32,877 nt of DNA from positions 1 through 32,877 of the forward strand of contig JAQUQY010000001.1 of assembly GCA_028715865.1 (NCBI GenBank). The letters run 5' to 3'. The notes beneath the pieces are model-generated. The model did no database searches. It had not been told where the DNA came from and saw only the letters and a list, made by a program, of their open reading frames with translations. The translations under genes were made by a program, and so were the position numbers. The stretch comes from Syntrophales bacterium (lineage in GTDB: Bacteria > Desulfobacterota > Syntrophia > Syntrophales > UBA2210). Every line of letters begins with the position of its first letter. Position 1 is the first letter of the stretch. Shown here piece after piece: positions 1 through 7,504 of this stretch.

Positions 1-2
1 CC

Positions 3-335
3 TCCATAGGATATACCACGGCCATGTTCGTGGTCATGAACCTGAGAAAGTGGAACGCGCTCCCGGCCGATATTCAGAAGATTTTCGAGGAAGTGAGCGC
101 CGAATGGATTGAACGCCATGGGGCCGTATGGGACAAAGACGATGATGAGGGACGGGCCTATACACTGGAACTGGGGAACGAAATAATTCCTCTTTCGGGA
201 GGAGAAAGCGCCCGTTGGACTGAGGCCGTGAAGCCCATCCTTGACGAATACGTTGCAAACACTCAAAGCCAGGGTGTACCCGGTGAAGCCGCGCTGTCCG
301 AAGTACAGAAGCTCCTGGAGAAACACCGGAATTAG
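3..335 (+). CDS. dctP: TRAP transporter substrate-binding protein DctP, C-terminal part (5' truncated by window edge)
   Basis: The open frame runs in from the left edge without a start, so only about the last 110 residues are present. The tail has the alternating helical character of TRAP periplasmic solute-binding proteins: the stretch MNLRKWNALPADIQKIFEE, then a C-terminal helix ending in LLEKHRN. Family knowledge: DctP captures a carboxylate or related acid in the periplasm and hands it to the DctQM membrane complex. The assignment rests mainly on context, because dctQ begins 55 bases downstream and dctM overlaps dctQ, giving the classical dctPQM order. The substrate cannot be told from this fragment. 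Confidence 0.85.
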   Translation, partial: SIGYTTAMFVVMNLRKWNALPADIQKIFEEVSAEWIERHGAVWDKDDDEGRAYTLELGNEIIPLSGGESARWTEAVKPILDEYVANTQSQGVPGEAALSEVQKLLEKHRN

Positions 336-390
336 CCATAGTTTAATATACCCTTGGGGAATATGTGGTTCGCCTGGGCGGGAGTAAAAC

Positions 391-876
391 ATGGTAAGAC
401 AGGAACAAATCCTGTTCAGGGCCGCCCAGGCAGTCAACTGGGTGGCTGCGGGAGCCGTTACGTCGATGATGCTTCTCGTGTCCGCCGACGTGGTATTGCG
501 TTTTTTCCGCTCCCCGATCCCGGGAGCTTATGACCTTGTGGGATTTCTTGCAACACTGGCCGTGTCTCTGTCTCTGTCCTACACGACCGTCACGAAAAGC
601 CACATCGCCGTAGAATTTCTCGTTGAAAAACTGCCAAGAAAAATAAGGCATGCCATTGATGCCCTCAATTCGCTGGTTGCGTTTATTCTCTTCCTGATCA
701 TAACCTGGCAGACAGCCCTTTACAGCCTTTACATGAGAAGTACCGGCGAAGTGTCAATGACTCTCAAGATTCCAGTGTATCCCTTTGTTCTCGGATTAAC
801 CGTAGGATGCGGATTCCTGTGTGTAATCCTTGCCTTTCAATTCTACACGTCTGTCAGGAGGGTCGCGAAGCTATGA
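391..876 (+). CDS. dctQ: TRAP transporter small permease subunit DctQ
   Basis: This 161-residue protein has four hydrophobic segments (about residues 15-35, 48-68, 88-110 and 130-152), the usual topology and length for the 4-TM DctQ subunit. A GGGAG stretch seven bases upstream supports this ATG. The segment VVLRFFRSPIPGAYDLVGFLA resembles the conserved first-loop region of DctQ proteins, where a short amphipathic stretch precedes the second helix. DctQ bridges the binding protein and the large permease in the inner membrane. The gene ends in an ATGA overlap with dctM, which implies translational coupling within a dctPQM operon. Confidence 0.9.
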   Translation: MVRQEQILFRAAQAVNWVAAGAVTSMMLLVSADVVLRFFRSPIPGAYDLVGFLATLAVSLSLSYTTVTKSHIAVEFLVEKLPRKIRHAIDALNSLVAFILFLIITWQTALYSLYMRSTGEVSMTLKIPVYPFVLGLTVGCGFLCVILAFQFYTSVRRVAKL

Positions 877-2171
877 CCCCAACGACAATAGGAATCATCG
901 GCATTATCTCACTTTTCGTACTGATTTTTTCGCGCATGCCCGTGGCTTTTGTCATGACAATCATAGGCTTCATCGGCTTTGGCTGGGTTATTAACTTCGA
1001 TGCCGCCATGAGTCTCGTAGTAAAGGATTTCTACACTGTCTTCGGATCTCATAGCCTCACCGTAGTTCCTCTCTTTGTCCTTATGGGACAGGTTGCTTTC
1101 CATTCAGGGATAAGCAAGCGTCTTTTCGACGCCGCCTACGTGTTTCTTGGCAACCAGCCTGGAGGCCTGGCCATGGCCACCATTGGGGCTTGTGCAGGTT
1201 TTTCTGCCATATGCGGTTCCACAAACGCCACGGCAGCGACCATGGGAGCCGTCACCCTGCCGGAGATGAAGCGGTTCAACTATAAACCCGAACTGGCAAC
1301 CGGAGTTGTAGCAGCAGGGGGAAGCCTGGGAATTCTTATTCCCCCCAGCGTCATATTCATCGTCTATGGTGTCATGACGCAGCAGTCCATCGGCAAGCTC
1401 TTTATGGCCGGCATAATTCCGGGAATCATTCTCACTGCATTGTTTATCGCCACCATTGCCATCTGGACCCGAATCAAGCCTGACCTTGGTCCACCGGGGC
1501 CCAAAACGTCAGTCCGGGAAAAAATTACCGCTCTATCAGGACTCGCGGAAGCTATTATCCTTTTCGTCATGGTCATGGGGGGACTTTTTGCGGGTATCTT
1601 CACGCCCACCGAAGCAGGCGGCGTTGGAGCCCTGGGAACGATTATACTGTCCCTTATCAAGCGCCAGTTAACCTGGAAGGGCTTCGTGGAATCTCTCATG
1701 GAAACCACCCGTATATCCTGCATGATCCTTCTAATTGTCGCCGGCGCCACAGTTTTCGGCCATTTCCTGGCAATCACCAGAATTCCCTTCGACATCGCAA
1801 ACTTGATATCTTCTTTAGCACTACCACCATGGGCTGTTATCATGCTGATTCTCATGGTCTACTTTATAGGAGGGTGCTTTATTGACTCCCTGGCCCTTAT
1901 TATGCTCACGGTTCCTATTTTTTATCCCGTTATCATGTCGCTTCAATACGATCCCATATGGTTCGGCGTCGTCATTGTTCTGGTAACGCAGATAGGCGTA
2001 ATAACGCCGCCCGTGGGAATCAATGTATATGTTGTCAGCGGTGTCGCGAGAGACGTGCCTCTTCAGACCATATTCAGGGGAGTTCTTCCCCTTCTCCTGG
2101 CGCTTATCATCGCCGTTCTTCTTCTTATTCCCTTCCCCGGGATCGCCCTCTGGCTCCCCGGACTCATGTAA
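873..2171 (+). CDS. dctM: TRAP transporter large permease subunit DctM
   Basis: This 432-residue, very hydrophobic protein has about 12 membrane segments. It carries typical DctM features: a glycine-rich GACAGFSAICGSTNATAAT region near residues 92-110, the GSLGILIPPS motif of the first half, and the matching VTQIGVITPPVGINVYVV motif in the second. Such paired motifs reflect the internal inverted repeat that forms the sodium- and substrate-binding core. The ATG at 873 was chosen over an upstream in-frame ATG because it overlaps the dctQ stop (ATGA) and has CAGGAGG 11 bases ahead. It should act as the sodium-coupled translocation channel of the TRAP system. Confidence 0.93.
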   Translation: MTPTTIGIIGIISLFVLIFSRMPVAFVMTIIGFIGFGWVINFDAAMSLVVKDFYTVFGSHSLTVVPLFVLMGQVAFHSGISKRLFDAAYVFLGNQPGGLAMATIGACAGFSAICGSTNATAATMGAVTLPEMKRFNYKPELATGVVAAGGSLGILIPPSVIFIVYGVMTQQSIGKLFMAGIIPGIILTALFIATIAIWTRIKPDLGPPGPKTSVREKITALSGLAEAIILFVMVMGGLFAGIFTPTEAGGVGALGTIILSLIKRQLTWKGFVESLMETTRISCMILLIVAGATVFGHFLAITRIPFDIANLISSLALPPWAVIMLILMVYFIGGCFIDSLALIMLTVPIFYPVIMSLQYDPIWFGVVIVLVTQIGVITPPVGINVYVVSGVARDVPLQTIFRGVLPLLLALIIAVLLLIPFPGIALWLPGLM

Positions 2172-2191
2172 AAAATCAGTCTCTCTCATTA

Positions 2192-2211
2192 TTCCGGCTC
2201 GCCGGCCGGAA
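2192..2211 (+). terminator. Possible hairpin after dctM
   Basis: A perfect 7-bp inverted repeat, TTCCGGC/GCCGGAA with a 6-base loop, lies 20 bases past the dctM stop. No strong T-run follows, so it is only a weak intrinsic-terminator candidate or an mRNA 3'-end-protecting hairpin. A second small inverted repeat (CCATAAA/TTTATGG) sits at 2276-2295. Nothing else is recognised between dctM and the methyltransferase. Confidence 0.3.
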
Positions 2212-2428
2212 GAACATCTCATTTATCCTGTAATACATATACTTGTGGGTATTTTTATTCATAATACACCCACACCCATAAATTAGGGTTTATGGCTGTA
2301 CTACTGCTTAATCATCAAAAGCCTAATTTTTTTAGCTGCGCCATGCCTCCGGTGCATGAAAACCACGGAGTCAATGTGGTAAATCAGAGCAATATCTGGT
2401 ATCAACTGTTGCATAGTGTTGCCTGTCG

Positions 2429-3256
2429 GTGAAACTCACCGCCGAAGAAGACACAAATTATGGAGGCTCACCCAAGGTGGCGGCAGTTCACAGTCTTTCA
2501 AAAGCAGACATTATGGAGTTTGCTCTTCGGAAGCGCAATTCCGGGGAATTTTACGACATGAGCCTTGATCACCTGGAAGACAACTTTCGTGGATCCATTG
2601 GCCGCTTCTGCGACATCGCTATGGCTCTACGGGAATCGCCTCGCGTCCTTGATGCCGGCTCTGGAAACGGACTTTTGATGGCTCTTCTGAAAATGCTTGG
2701 TCACGAAGTCCACGCCGTCGATATTGTAGATCACAGTGCCGATGATCTCTACCGCAGGCACGGTATTCCTTTTTCTATCTGCAATATAGAGGCGGACACG
2801 TTTCCCTTCGACATGGAATCCATTGATGCCGTGACCTGCTGCCAGGCTCTTGAACACTTCACCCACTCACACCTGTCCCCGGTATTGGAAATGAAGCGTG
2901 TTTTAAAAACTGGAGGCATCCTGGAAATCGATGTTCCGAACGCCGTCTGTTTTCGCAATAGAAGCCGCATGCTGAGGGGGAAAAACATTACTTTCGACTA
3001 CCACCAGCACTATCTCTACGCGAAACCGGTAGTTTACAAGGGCCGGGAATACTACCCTGAGAGACACAATCGTGAATTTACCAAGGCGGAAATGGAGCTT
3101 CTGCTCCGGGAAGCCGGTTTCAGGGATATTGAAGTGCGGTTTCTGAAGTCCCGGCGCTATAGAACGGGACTGGACCGTATCCGTTCACTTGGGACGGCAC
3201 TTAGAGATGCCATTCCCTCCTTAAGAAAATCGCTTATCGCATTTGCCAGGAAGTAA
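2429..3256 (+). CDS. Class I SAM-dependent methyltransferase (Methyltransf_11-like)
   Basis: This 275-residue protein has a Rossmann-type methyltransferase core. Motif I is VLDAGSGNGLL at about residues 74-84, an acidic residue sits in HAVDIVD at the end of strand 2, the DAVTCCQALEHF motif is near residue 135, and LKTGGILEIDVPN follows as the post-motif strand. The C-terminal third is rich in Arg and Tyr. The substrate is unknown. Relatives often act on lipids, quinones or cell-surface sugars, but nothing here decides. The GTG start at 2429 lacks a clear Shine-Dalgarno sequence, and an internal ATG at 2513 would keep the whole core, so the N terminus is uncertain. Confidence 0.8.
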   Translation: MKLTAEEDTNYGGSPKVAAVHSLSKADIMEFALRKRNSGEFYDMSLDHLEDNFRGSIGRFCDIAMALRESPRVLDAGSGNGLLMALLKMLGHEVHAVDIVDHSADDLYRRHGIPFSICNIEADTFPFDMESIDAVTCCQALEHFTHSHLSPVLEMKRVLKTGGILEIDVPNAVCFRNRSRMLRGKNITFDYHQHYLYAKPVVYKGREYYPERHNREFTKAEMELLLREAGFRDIEVRFLKSRRYRTGLDRIRSLGTALRDAIPSLRKSLIAFARK

Positions 3257-3320
3257 AAAGAAACCCGCGCCTCCTACGGCAGCCATTTATCTGGAAGCAA
3301 ACAGAATGACGCCGATACAT

Positions 3321-3348
3321 ATATGATTCTTCGCTTTGAGAATCATAT
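3321..3348. terminator. Inverted repeat between convergent genes, likely bidirectional terminator
   Basis: A perfect 10-bp stem (ATATGATTCT/AGAATCATAT) with an 8-base loop lies between the methyltransferase stop at 3256 and the stop of the convergent small exported protein gene at 3386. Position and symmetry suggest a shared terminator. It lacks a long T-run on either side, so function is inferred. Confidence 0.45.
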
Positions 3349-3385
3349 TGCAGGCTTAATCGATTGGAAGAGGCGGGAAATCGAA

Positions 3386-3784
3386 TCAGTCAAAGTCGAT
3401 GTAAATAACTCCATTTTTAATAAAGTAGGGTGAACCTTCTCCGTCACGGTTGATGTAATAGCCTTCCCCGCTCATAAATATTTGGTCTTCTGAAACTCTT
3501 TGAATCAGTTTCTCGATGGTTTGTGGCATGACGCCCCGCTGTTCCTGAAGTATCTTCAGTTTCTCATCAAAATAAACATTGAAACATCGAACGGCATCCC
3601 GCTTGTCCTCAACGGGCTGGAAGCATTCGAATTCTTTCACGAATTCACCGCAATATGCCGTCTCACCCATTGACGGTACGCAGGTAATTAGCATGAGTAT
3701 AAAAACAAGAAAGGCTACTCTTAGATGTCTCAATGTTCCGTAAGCACCGAATGCCATGGTCAGCTTTCCTTTGCCTTTTTTCAT
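3386..3784 (-). CDS. Small exported hypothetical protein
   Basis: Not recognised as a known family. The start at 3784 has AAAGGAG six bases upstream. It gives a 132-residue protein with a long basic N-region, a hydrophobic core (VAFLVFILMLITC) and a likely signal peptidase site after PSMG, so the mature product is probably periplasmic or outer-surface, about 90 residues. Two Cys in the mature N-terminal part (YCGEFVKEFECFQP) and one more in VRCFNVYF could form disulfides. The acidic, aromatic C terminus (YFIKNGVIYIDFD) resembles a small beta-sheet. An upstream in-frame extension to 3895 lacks a ribosome site. The gene is convergent with the methyltransferase and divergent from the PagL-like gene. 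Confidence 0.6.
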   Translation of the reverse strand: MKKGKGKLTMAFGAYGTLRHLRVAFLVFILMLITCVPSMGETAYCGEFVKEFECFQPVEDKRDAVRCFNVYFDEKLKILQEQRGVMPQTIEKLIQRVSEDQIFMSGEGYYINRDGEGSPYFIKNGVIYIDFD

Positions 3785-4114
3785 ATAAACTCCTTTGTTG
3801 CTCAATGCTTGCATAGCATCAGGAATAAATCCGGATTGATTACATGCAGCAAAAAAATACAACCCTTGATCCGCGGCATTTTCGCGACCACCCATTGAAC
3901 GGTTCCTGTAATTATACCAGGAACTCCTTTAAGACAAGAAGCCAACACGGAACCATACCCATTTGAGGCGATCAGAGCAGAAAGATTCTTCCATTCACAT
4001 CACACCCCTTAAAAAAGATTTAAAATCCCTCATAAATGCTTGAAAATGATTTCTCGATACATTATACATTCCGACATCTTTAAAATCCATTGTTCCAGCA
4101 AATAAGGAGGCTCA

Positions 4115-4663
4115 GTGAAAACTGCCGGGTCACGCTCAATGTATGTCGTGATGTTTCTTCTAGCATTCATAGCCTCACTTTCATCCACAGCCTTCGGTGC
4201 GGATGCCGCTTATGAAATCACCGTCGGAGCGGGGTCTTCCCTTAACGAAGGGATTAATTCAAGGCAGGTGCTGATAACTCCAGCCTTGAAATGGACCACA
4301 AATAATGAACCATCGATTCAGTTCCGCCTTGAAGGCAACTTCGAGGCAATCTATTACAATGGAAAGATGACCGTCCTGGCCGGTATAGCTCCTATGATTC
4401 GATTATTCCTCTTTCCCTATGAAAAAGGACCCTTTATAGAGGGAGGAGCGGGCCTTAATTACATAAGCCGGCTTTCAATCGGGCACAGGGATCTGGGAGG
4501 CTCCATGATTTTCAGCCCCATGGCGGGAGCCGGATATGGATTTTCCTGGAATGGAAAGCCCCTGATTCTTTCTTTACGTTACCGGCACATTTCCAACGCC
4601 GGTCTGTACTCAAAAAACGATGGTTTTGATTCCCTCTATCTTATGACATCCATACCGTTTTAA
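4115..4663 (+). CDS. PagL-like lipid A 3-O-deacylase / acyloxyacyl hydrolase family protein
   Basis: This 182-residue protein has an N-terminal signal peptide (hydrophobic core MYVVMFLLAFIASLSS, cleavage near AFG-AD) and then alternating polar/apolar strands ending in a terminal Phe, as in outer-membrane beta-barrels. The conserved end SLRYRHISNAGL carries the His-x-Ser pair that is catalytic in PagL (His126 and Ser128 in Pseudomonas). Twelve residues past that Ser lies Asp where PagL has Glu. The YISR-x-SIGHRDLGG stretch is also family-like. Expected role: removal of a 3-O acyl chain from lipid A in the outer membrane. The GTG start follows AAGGAGG by four bases. A cupin gene starts 13 bases after the stop. 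Confidence 0.75.
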   Translation: MKTAGSRSMYVVMFLLAFIASLSSTAFGADAAYEITVGAGSSLNEGINSRQVLITPALKWTTNNEPSIQFRLEGNFEAIYYNGKMTVLAGIAPMIRLFLFPYEKGPFIEGGAGLNYISRLSIGHRDLGGSMIFSPMAGAGYGFSWNGKPLILSLRYRHISNAGLYSKNDGFDSLYLMTSIPF

Positions 4664-4676
4664 TTGGGAGAAGGAA

Positions 4677-5102
4677 ATGAAAAGGCTTATTGCGGGGTTT
4701 TGCCTGATTCTGTTGCTGACAGGAAACGCCTGGGCCGGCGAGGGAGAAACTGTCGTCACTCATGTGTTGTCAAAAACCAGCGAAAGCTGGAACGGCTCGC
4801 CGCTGCCCCCCTATCCGGCGGACACGCCGGAAATTACAATCCTGAGAATAGAAATCCCCCCCGGCGCCGTTCTGCCAATGCATTCCCATCCGGTGATTAA
4901 CGCGGGAGTGCTCCTGCGCGGAGAATTGACGGTAGTGACTGATGAGGGGTCAATACTTAATCTGAAGTCGGGGGAAGCCATCGTGGAAGTTGTGGACACC
5001 TGGCACTACGGAACAAACAAGGGCTCCGAAACATCCGAAATAATCGTTTTTTACGCTGGCGTCGCTGGTAAGCCAATAACCGTCCTCCACCGCGATGAAT
5101 AA
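4677..5102 (+). CDS. Exported cupin-domain protein
   Basis: This 141-residue protein has a clear signal peptide (KRLIAGFCLILLLTGNAWA, cleavage before GEGE). It is followed by a single small cupin barrel: the first motif is PPGAVLPMHSHP with two His ligands, the second is GEAIVEVVDTWHYGTNKG with a third His. Cupin 1 proteins of this kind bind a divalent metal. The specific activity is unknown, and it may be a non-enzymatic sensor or small-molecule-binding protein in the periplasm. A GGGAGAAGG stretch precedes the ATG, and the close spacing behind the PagL-like gene suggests co-transcription. It converges on the TylF-type methyltransferase gene. Confidence 0.8.
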   Translation: MKRLIAGFCLILLLTGNAWAGEGETVVTHVLSKTSESWNGSPLPPYPADTPEITILRIEIPPGAVLPMHSHPVINAGVLLRGELTVVTDEGSILNLKSGEAIVEVVDTWHYGTNKGSETSEIIVFYAGVAGKPITVLHRDE

Positions 5103-5153
5103 GAAAAATCTAGTCACTCGCAGATCCCAGAATCATGATCAGGAAGCAACTAA

Positions 5154-5873
5154 TTAGAGGATTTCAACTGCCACCTGGGTGCCTTTACGAATATACCCTA
5201 TATAGCAGAATTCAATTTGATGCCTCTCAGTAAACTCCATAAATGCCTTGTATTCATGTTCTACCCATCCAGGGTAGTTATAGTACTCATCGAAAACAAT
5301 GATTGTCCCGGTTACAATCATCTCCCTCAAACCCTCAAGTATTGTCACCGTGGAGCTGTAAAGGTCGCTGTCATTGTGAATGAAGGCAACTTTTTCGCCC
5401 GCATGATCCTTAACAAAAAGGGGCAATGTCTGGTCAAAAAAACCCTTGATTAAAGTGACGTTGCCCCTCACCTTTGGAAGACGGCCCCCCGTGTCAAATG
5501 CTCCTGACCGGCTTCCCATAGTCCAGGTTTCGGGCAATCCGACAAAAGAATCAAAGCCGAAAAAATGTCTTTCCCGTTGCAGCTTGGCCAGCAAATTTAT
5601 TGAATCCCCCTTGTAAACACCGAACTCAAGGCAAAGACCATCGGGAATGTTTTTGTTAAAACAGTATGAAAAGAGCTTTTCTCGCGTTTTGAAGTCCGGC
5701 ACATTTTTAAAATGTTCCCTCTCAAATTCCAAAGTGAGTTTCACAGATTCAACAGTGGCAATTATATCCATGTTCTGAAGCACGCTATAGGCGCAGGTCG
5801 CGAGAAAGCGGTCAAGTGTTTTACGCAACACATAATTAAACTTGGCAGCCAATTCCCTTAATAATATCTGCAA
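5154..5873 (-). CDS. TylF/MycF-type class I SAM methyltransferase
   Basis: This 239-residue protein carries the TylF (macrocin O-methyltransferase) pattern. LEFGVYKGDSINLLAKL near residues 80-96 is the SAM-binding loop, FFGFDSFVGLPE the strand-2 motif, and FIHNDSDLYSST the metal/catalytic acidic motif. IIVFDEYYNYPGW then supplies further acidic residues that in TylF/MycF bind magnesium. Family members O-methylate sugars on natural products or surface polysaccharides; the substrate here is unknown. The start is TTG at 5873, supported by GGGAGGGG five bases upstream. It stands alone on the minus strand, facing the cupin gene. Confidence 0.78.
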   Translation of the reverse strand: MQILLRELAAKFNYVLRKTLDRFLATCAYSVLQNMDIIATVESVKLTLEFEREHFKNVPDFKTREKLFSYCFNKNIPDGLCLEFGVYKGDSINLLAKLQRERHFFGFDSFVGLPETWTMGSRSGAFDTGGRLPKVRGNVTLIKGFFDQTLPLFVKDHAGEKVAFIHNDSDLYSSTVTILEGLREMIVTGTIIVFDEYYNYPGWVEHEYKAFMEFTERHQIEFCYIGYIRKGTQVAVEIL

Positions 5874-6090
5874 TGTAACCCCTCCCTCTCAGTTGACCCT
5901 GCAGTAACTTTATCTGTTCGCACTCGAGCGTATAAAGCAACCCTTTAATATAATAAGCATATCGCAATTCCATAAGTTCTATTAATTCCATTTGTTTCCT
6001 TTGTTTACTAAGGACCCAAGCACGCTCTTATCACAAATTTATCATAGTGTGTCAACGCTTCTAATTCTTATACTTATTGGATTTATGGCA

Positions 6091-6223
6091 TGAACCGCCC
6101 CGGGATTGCCGGAGACTTCATTCTGTGAGAGGGTGGAGTCATGAAAGCACAAAGCAGGTATTCCCCTGAAGTCAGAGAGAGGGCGGTTCGAATGGTATTT
6201 GACCATGAGCGTGAGCACGAGTC
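6091..6223 (+). mobile_element. IS3-family remnant: terminal end plus start of orfA
   Basis: The stretch begins with TGAACCGCCCCGGG, which resembles IS3-family terminal inverted repeats. It continues with about 36 bases of leader, then an orfA start at 6141. Homology stops just at the mrp stop codon. No right end, orfB or full orfA is present. The same 13 bases recur at 10226-10238. The element is dead and its left junction is near 6091. Confidence 0.65.
6141..6223 (+). pseudogene. IS3-family transposase OrfA, N-terminal fragment
   Basis: Translation from the ATG at 6141 gives MKAQSRYSPEVRERAVRMVF, then DHEREHESQW. This matches the start of IS3-family OrfA proteins, whose helix-turn-helix begins with a very similar YSPEVRERAVRMV segment. 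About 27 residues are kept. Beyond 6223 the frame runs antisense into mrp and stops at 6272, so the rest of orfA is missing. Confidence 0.7.
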
Positions 6224-7504
6224 TCAGTGGTCACAGATATTGTCGCCTGTCCGGAGCGTTCCTGCCATGTAATCGCCCACCAACCGCTCCGGCGTTTCAG
6301 GTGGAGCGCCGACCACCACGTCGATGCCCTGTTCTGTGAAAAGGCCTTGGGCCCGCTGGCCCATGCCTCCGGCTATTATAAGGTTGGCTCCCCGCTCCGC
6401 CAGCCATGGTGGCAGAAGCCCAGGCTGGTGAGGGGGAGCTTCCACGTCTTCCCGCCCGATGATTTTTTTCTCTACCGGATCGACATCGATAAGAGCAAAC
6501 TGTTCACAGTGCCCGAAATGCATGGAAAGTTTGCCCTTTGCCATGGGAATCGCAATCCGCATATGTTTGTCCTCCTTTTCAATTCCCGTCTCAACTGGTT
6601 TTTCCAAAACGTCCTTCTCGTCCAGTGCCAATATGGGACTCATTATGGCTGCCATGATGCCTGCTGTTGGATTCGAGGCGTAGTGCCGAACAAAAACACG
6701 CCCTTTGTCGGCGGCTTCAGCAACCTCCGAATCCATGGGAATGGAACCGAGAAATGGCACGCCCATGTCCTCGGCGATACTTTTTCCGGCGCCGGAACTA
6801 AGGATATGCGTTACTTCACCACACTTCGGACAAATGAAGCCGCTCATGTTCTCCACAACCCCAAGTAACGGTACGTTGAGCTGACGGCAAAAAGTAATGG
6901 ATTTTCGGACGTCCACCGCCGAGAGCTTCTGGGGGGTGGTGACAACGACGGCTCCGTCAAGTTGTCCTATTATCTGGCAGACCGAAAGAGGTTCGTCACC
7001 TGTCCCGGGAGGAGAATCTATTACGAGGTAATCCAGATCCTCCCAAACCACATCCATAAGAAATTGCTTGATAACACCCATTTTCATCGGACCACGCCAG
7101 ATAACCGCGTCATCGGGATTCCGAAGCAGCAGTCCAAGGGACATTACCTTCATGCCTCCAACGTCAACAGGGAGAAATCCTTCTTCGCAACTTTTGATCG
7201 TCGCGCCATCCAGACCCGGCATGGTTGGAATGCTCGGACCATGTATATCAACATCGAGAAGACCGACTTTTTTCCCCGACAGCATGAGAGTAGTTGCCAG
7301 ATTCACAGCCACTGTACTTTTGCCTACGCCTCCCTTGCCTGAGAGCACAACCACCTTGTGCCTTATGCGGCATAGCCGTGACTCCAATTTTTGCCTTTCC
7401 TGAAAATCCCGGTCGCTTTCACCATCCTTCCGCTGGGAGGTAGAGCAATCCCGGTCGGAACAGCTGCCGCATGAGTCAGCGCCTGCCGAGGCCCCTTCGA
7501 TCAT
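6224..7504 (-). CDS. mrp: Mrp/NBP35-type Fe-S carrier ATPase fused to a NifX-like domain (MrpORP type)
   Basis: This 426-residue two-domain protein starts with a short Cys-rich segment (CGSCSDRDC), like the N-terminal ferredoxin-type motif of NBP35. The deviant Walker A KGGVGKST is near residue 55, LLDVDIHGPS the switch I region, and IDSPPGTGDEPL the Walker B/switch II region. A CPKC pair near residue 230 is the bridging Fe-S site. From about residue 315 a second domain (MRIAIPMAKGKLSMHFGHCEQF to the terminal NICDH) belongs to the NifX/NifB-C dinitrogenase cofactor-binding family. This fusion is typical of sulfate-reducer MrpORP, an Fe-S or heterometal-cluster carrier. The gene overlaps the upstream NifX-like gene by ATGA. 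Its stop codon touches the IS3 remnant, yet the C terminus looks complete. Confidence 0.92.
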   Translation of the reverse strand: MIEGASAGADSCGSCSDRDCSTSQRKDGESDRDFQERQKLESRLCRIRHKVVVLSGKGGVGKSTVAVNLATTLMLSGKKVGLLDVDIHGPSIPTMPGLDGATIKSCEEGFLPVDVGGMKVMSLGLLLRNPDDAVIWRGPMKMGVIKQFLMDVVWEDLDYLVIDSPPGTGDEPLSVCQIIGQLDGAVVVTTPQKLSAVDVRKSITFCRQLNVPLLGVVENMSGFICPKCGEVTHILSSGAGKSIAEDMGVPFLGSIPMDSEVAEAADKGRVFVRHYASNPTAGIMAAIMSPILALDEKDVLEKPVETGIEKEDKHMRIAIPMAKGKLSMHFGHCEQFALIDVDPVEKKIIGREDVEAPPHQPGLLPPWLAERGANLIIAGGMGQRAQGLFTEQGIDVVVGAPPETPERLVGDYMAGTLRTGDNICDH

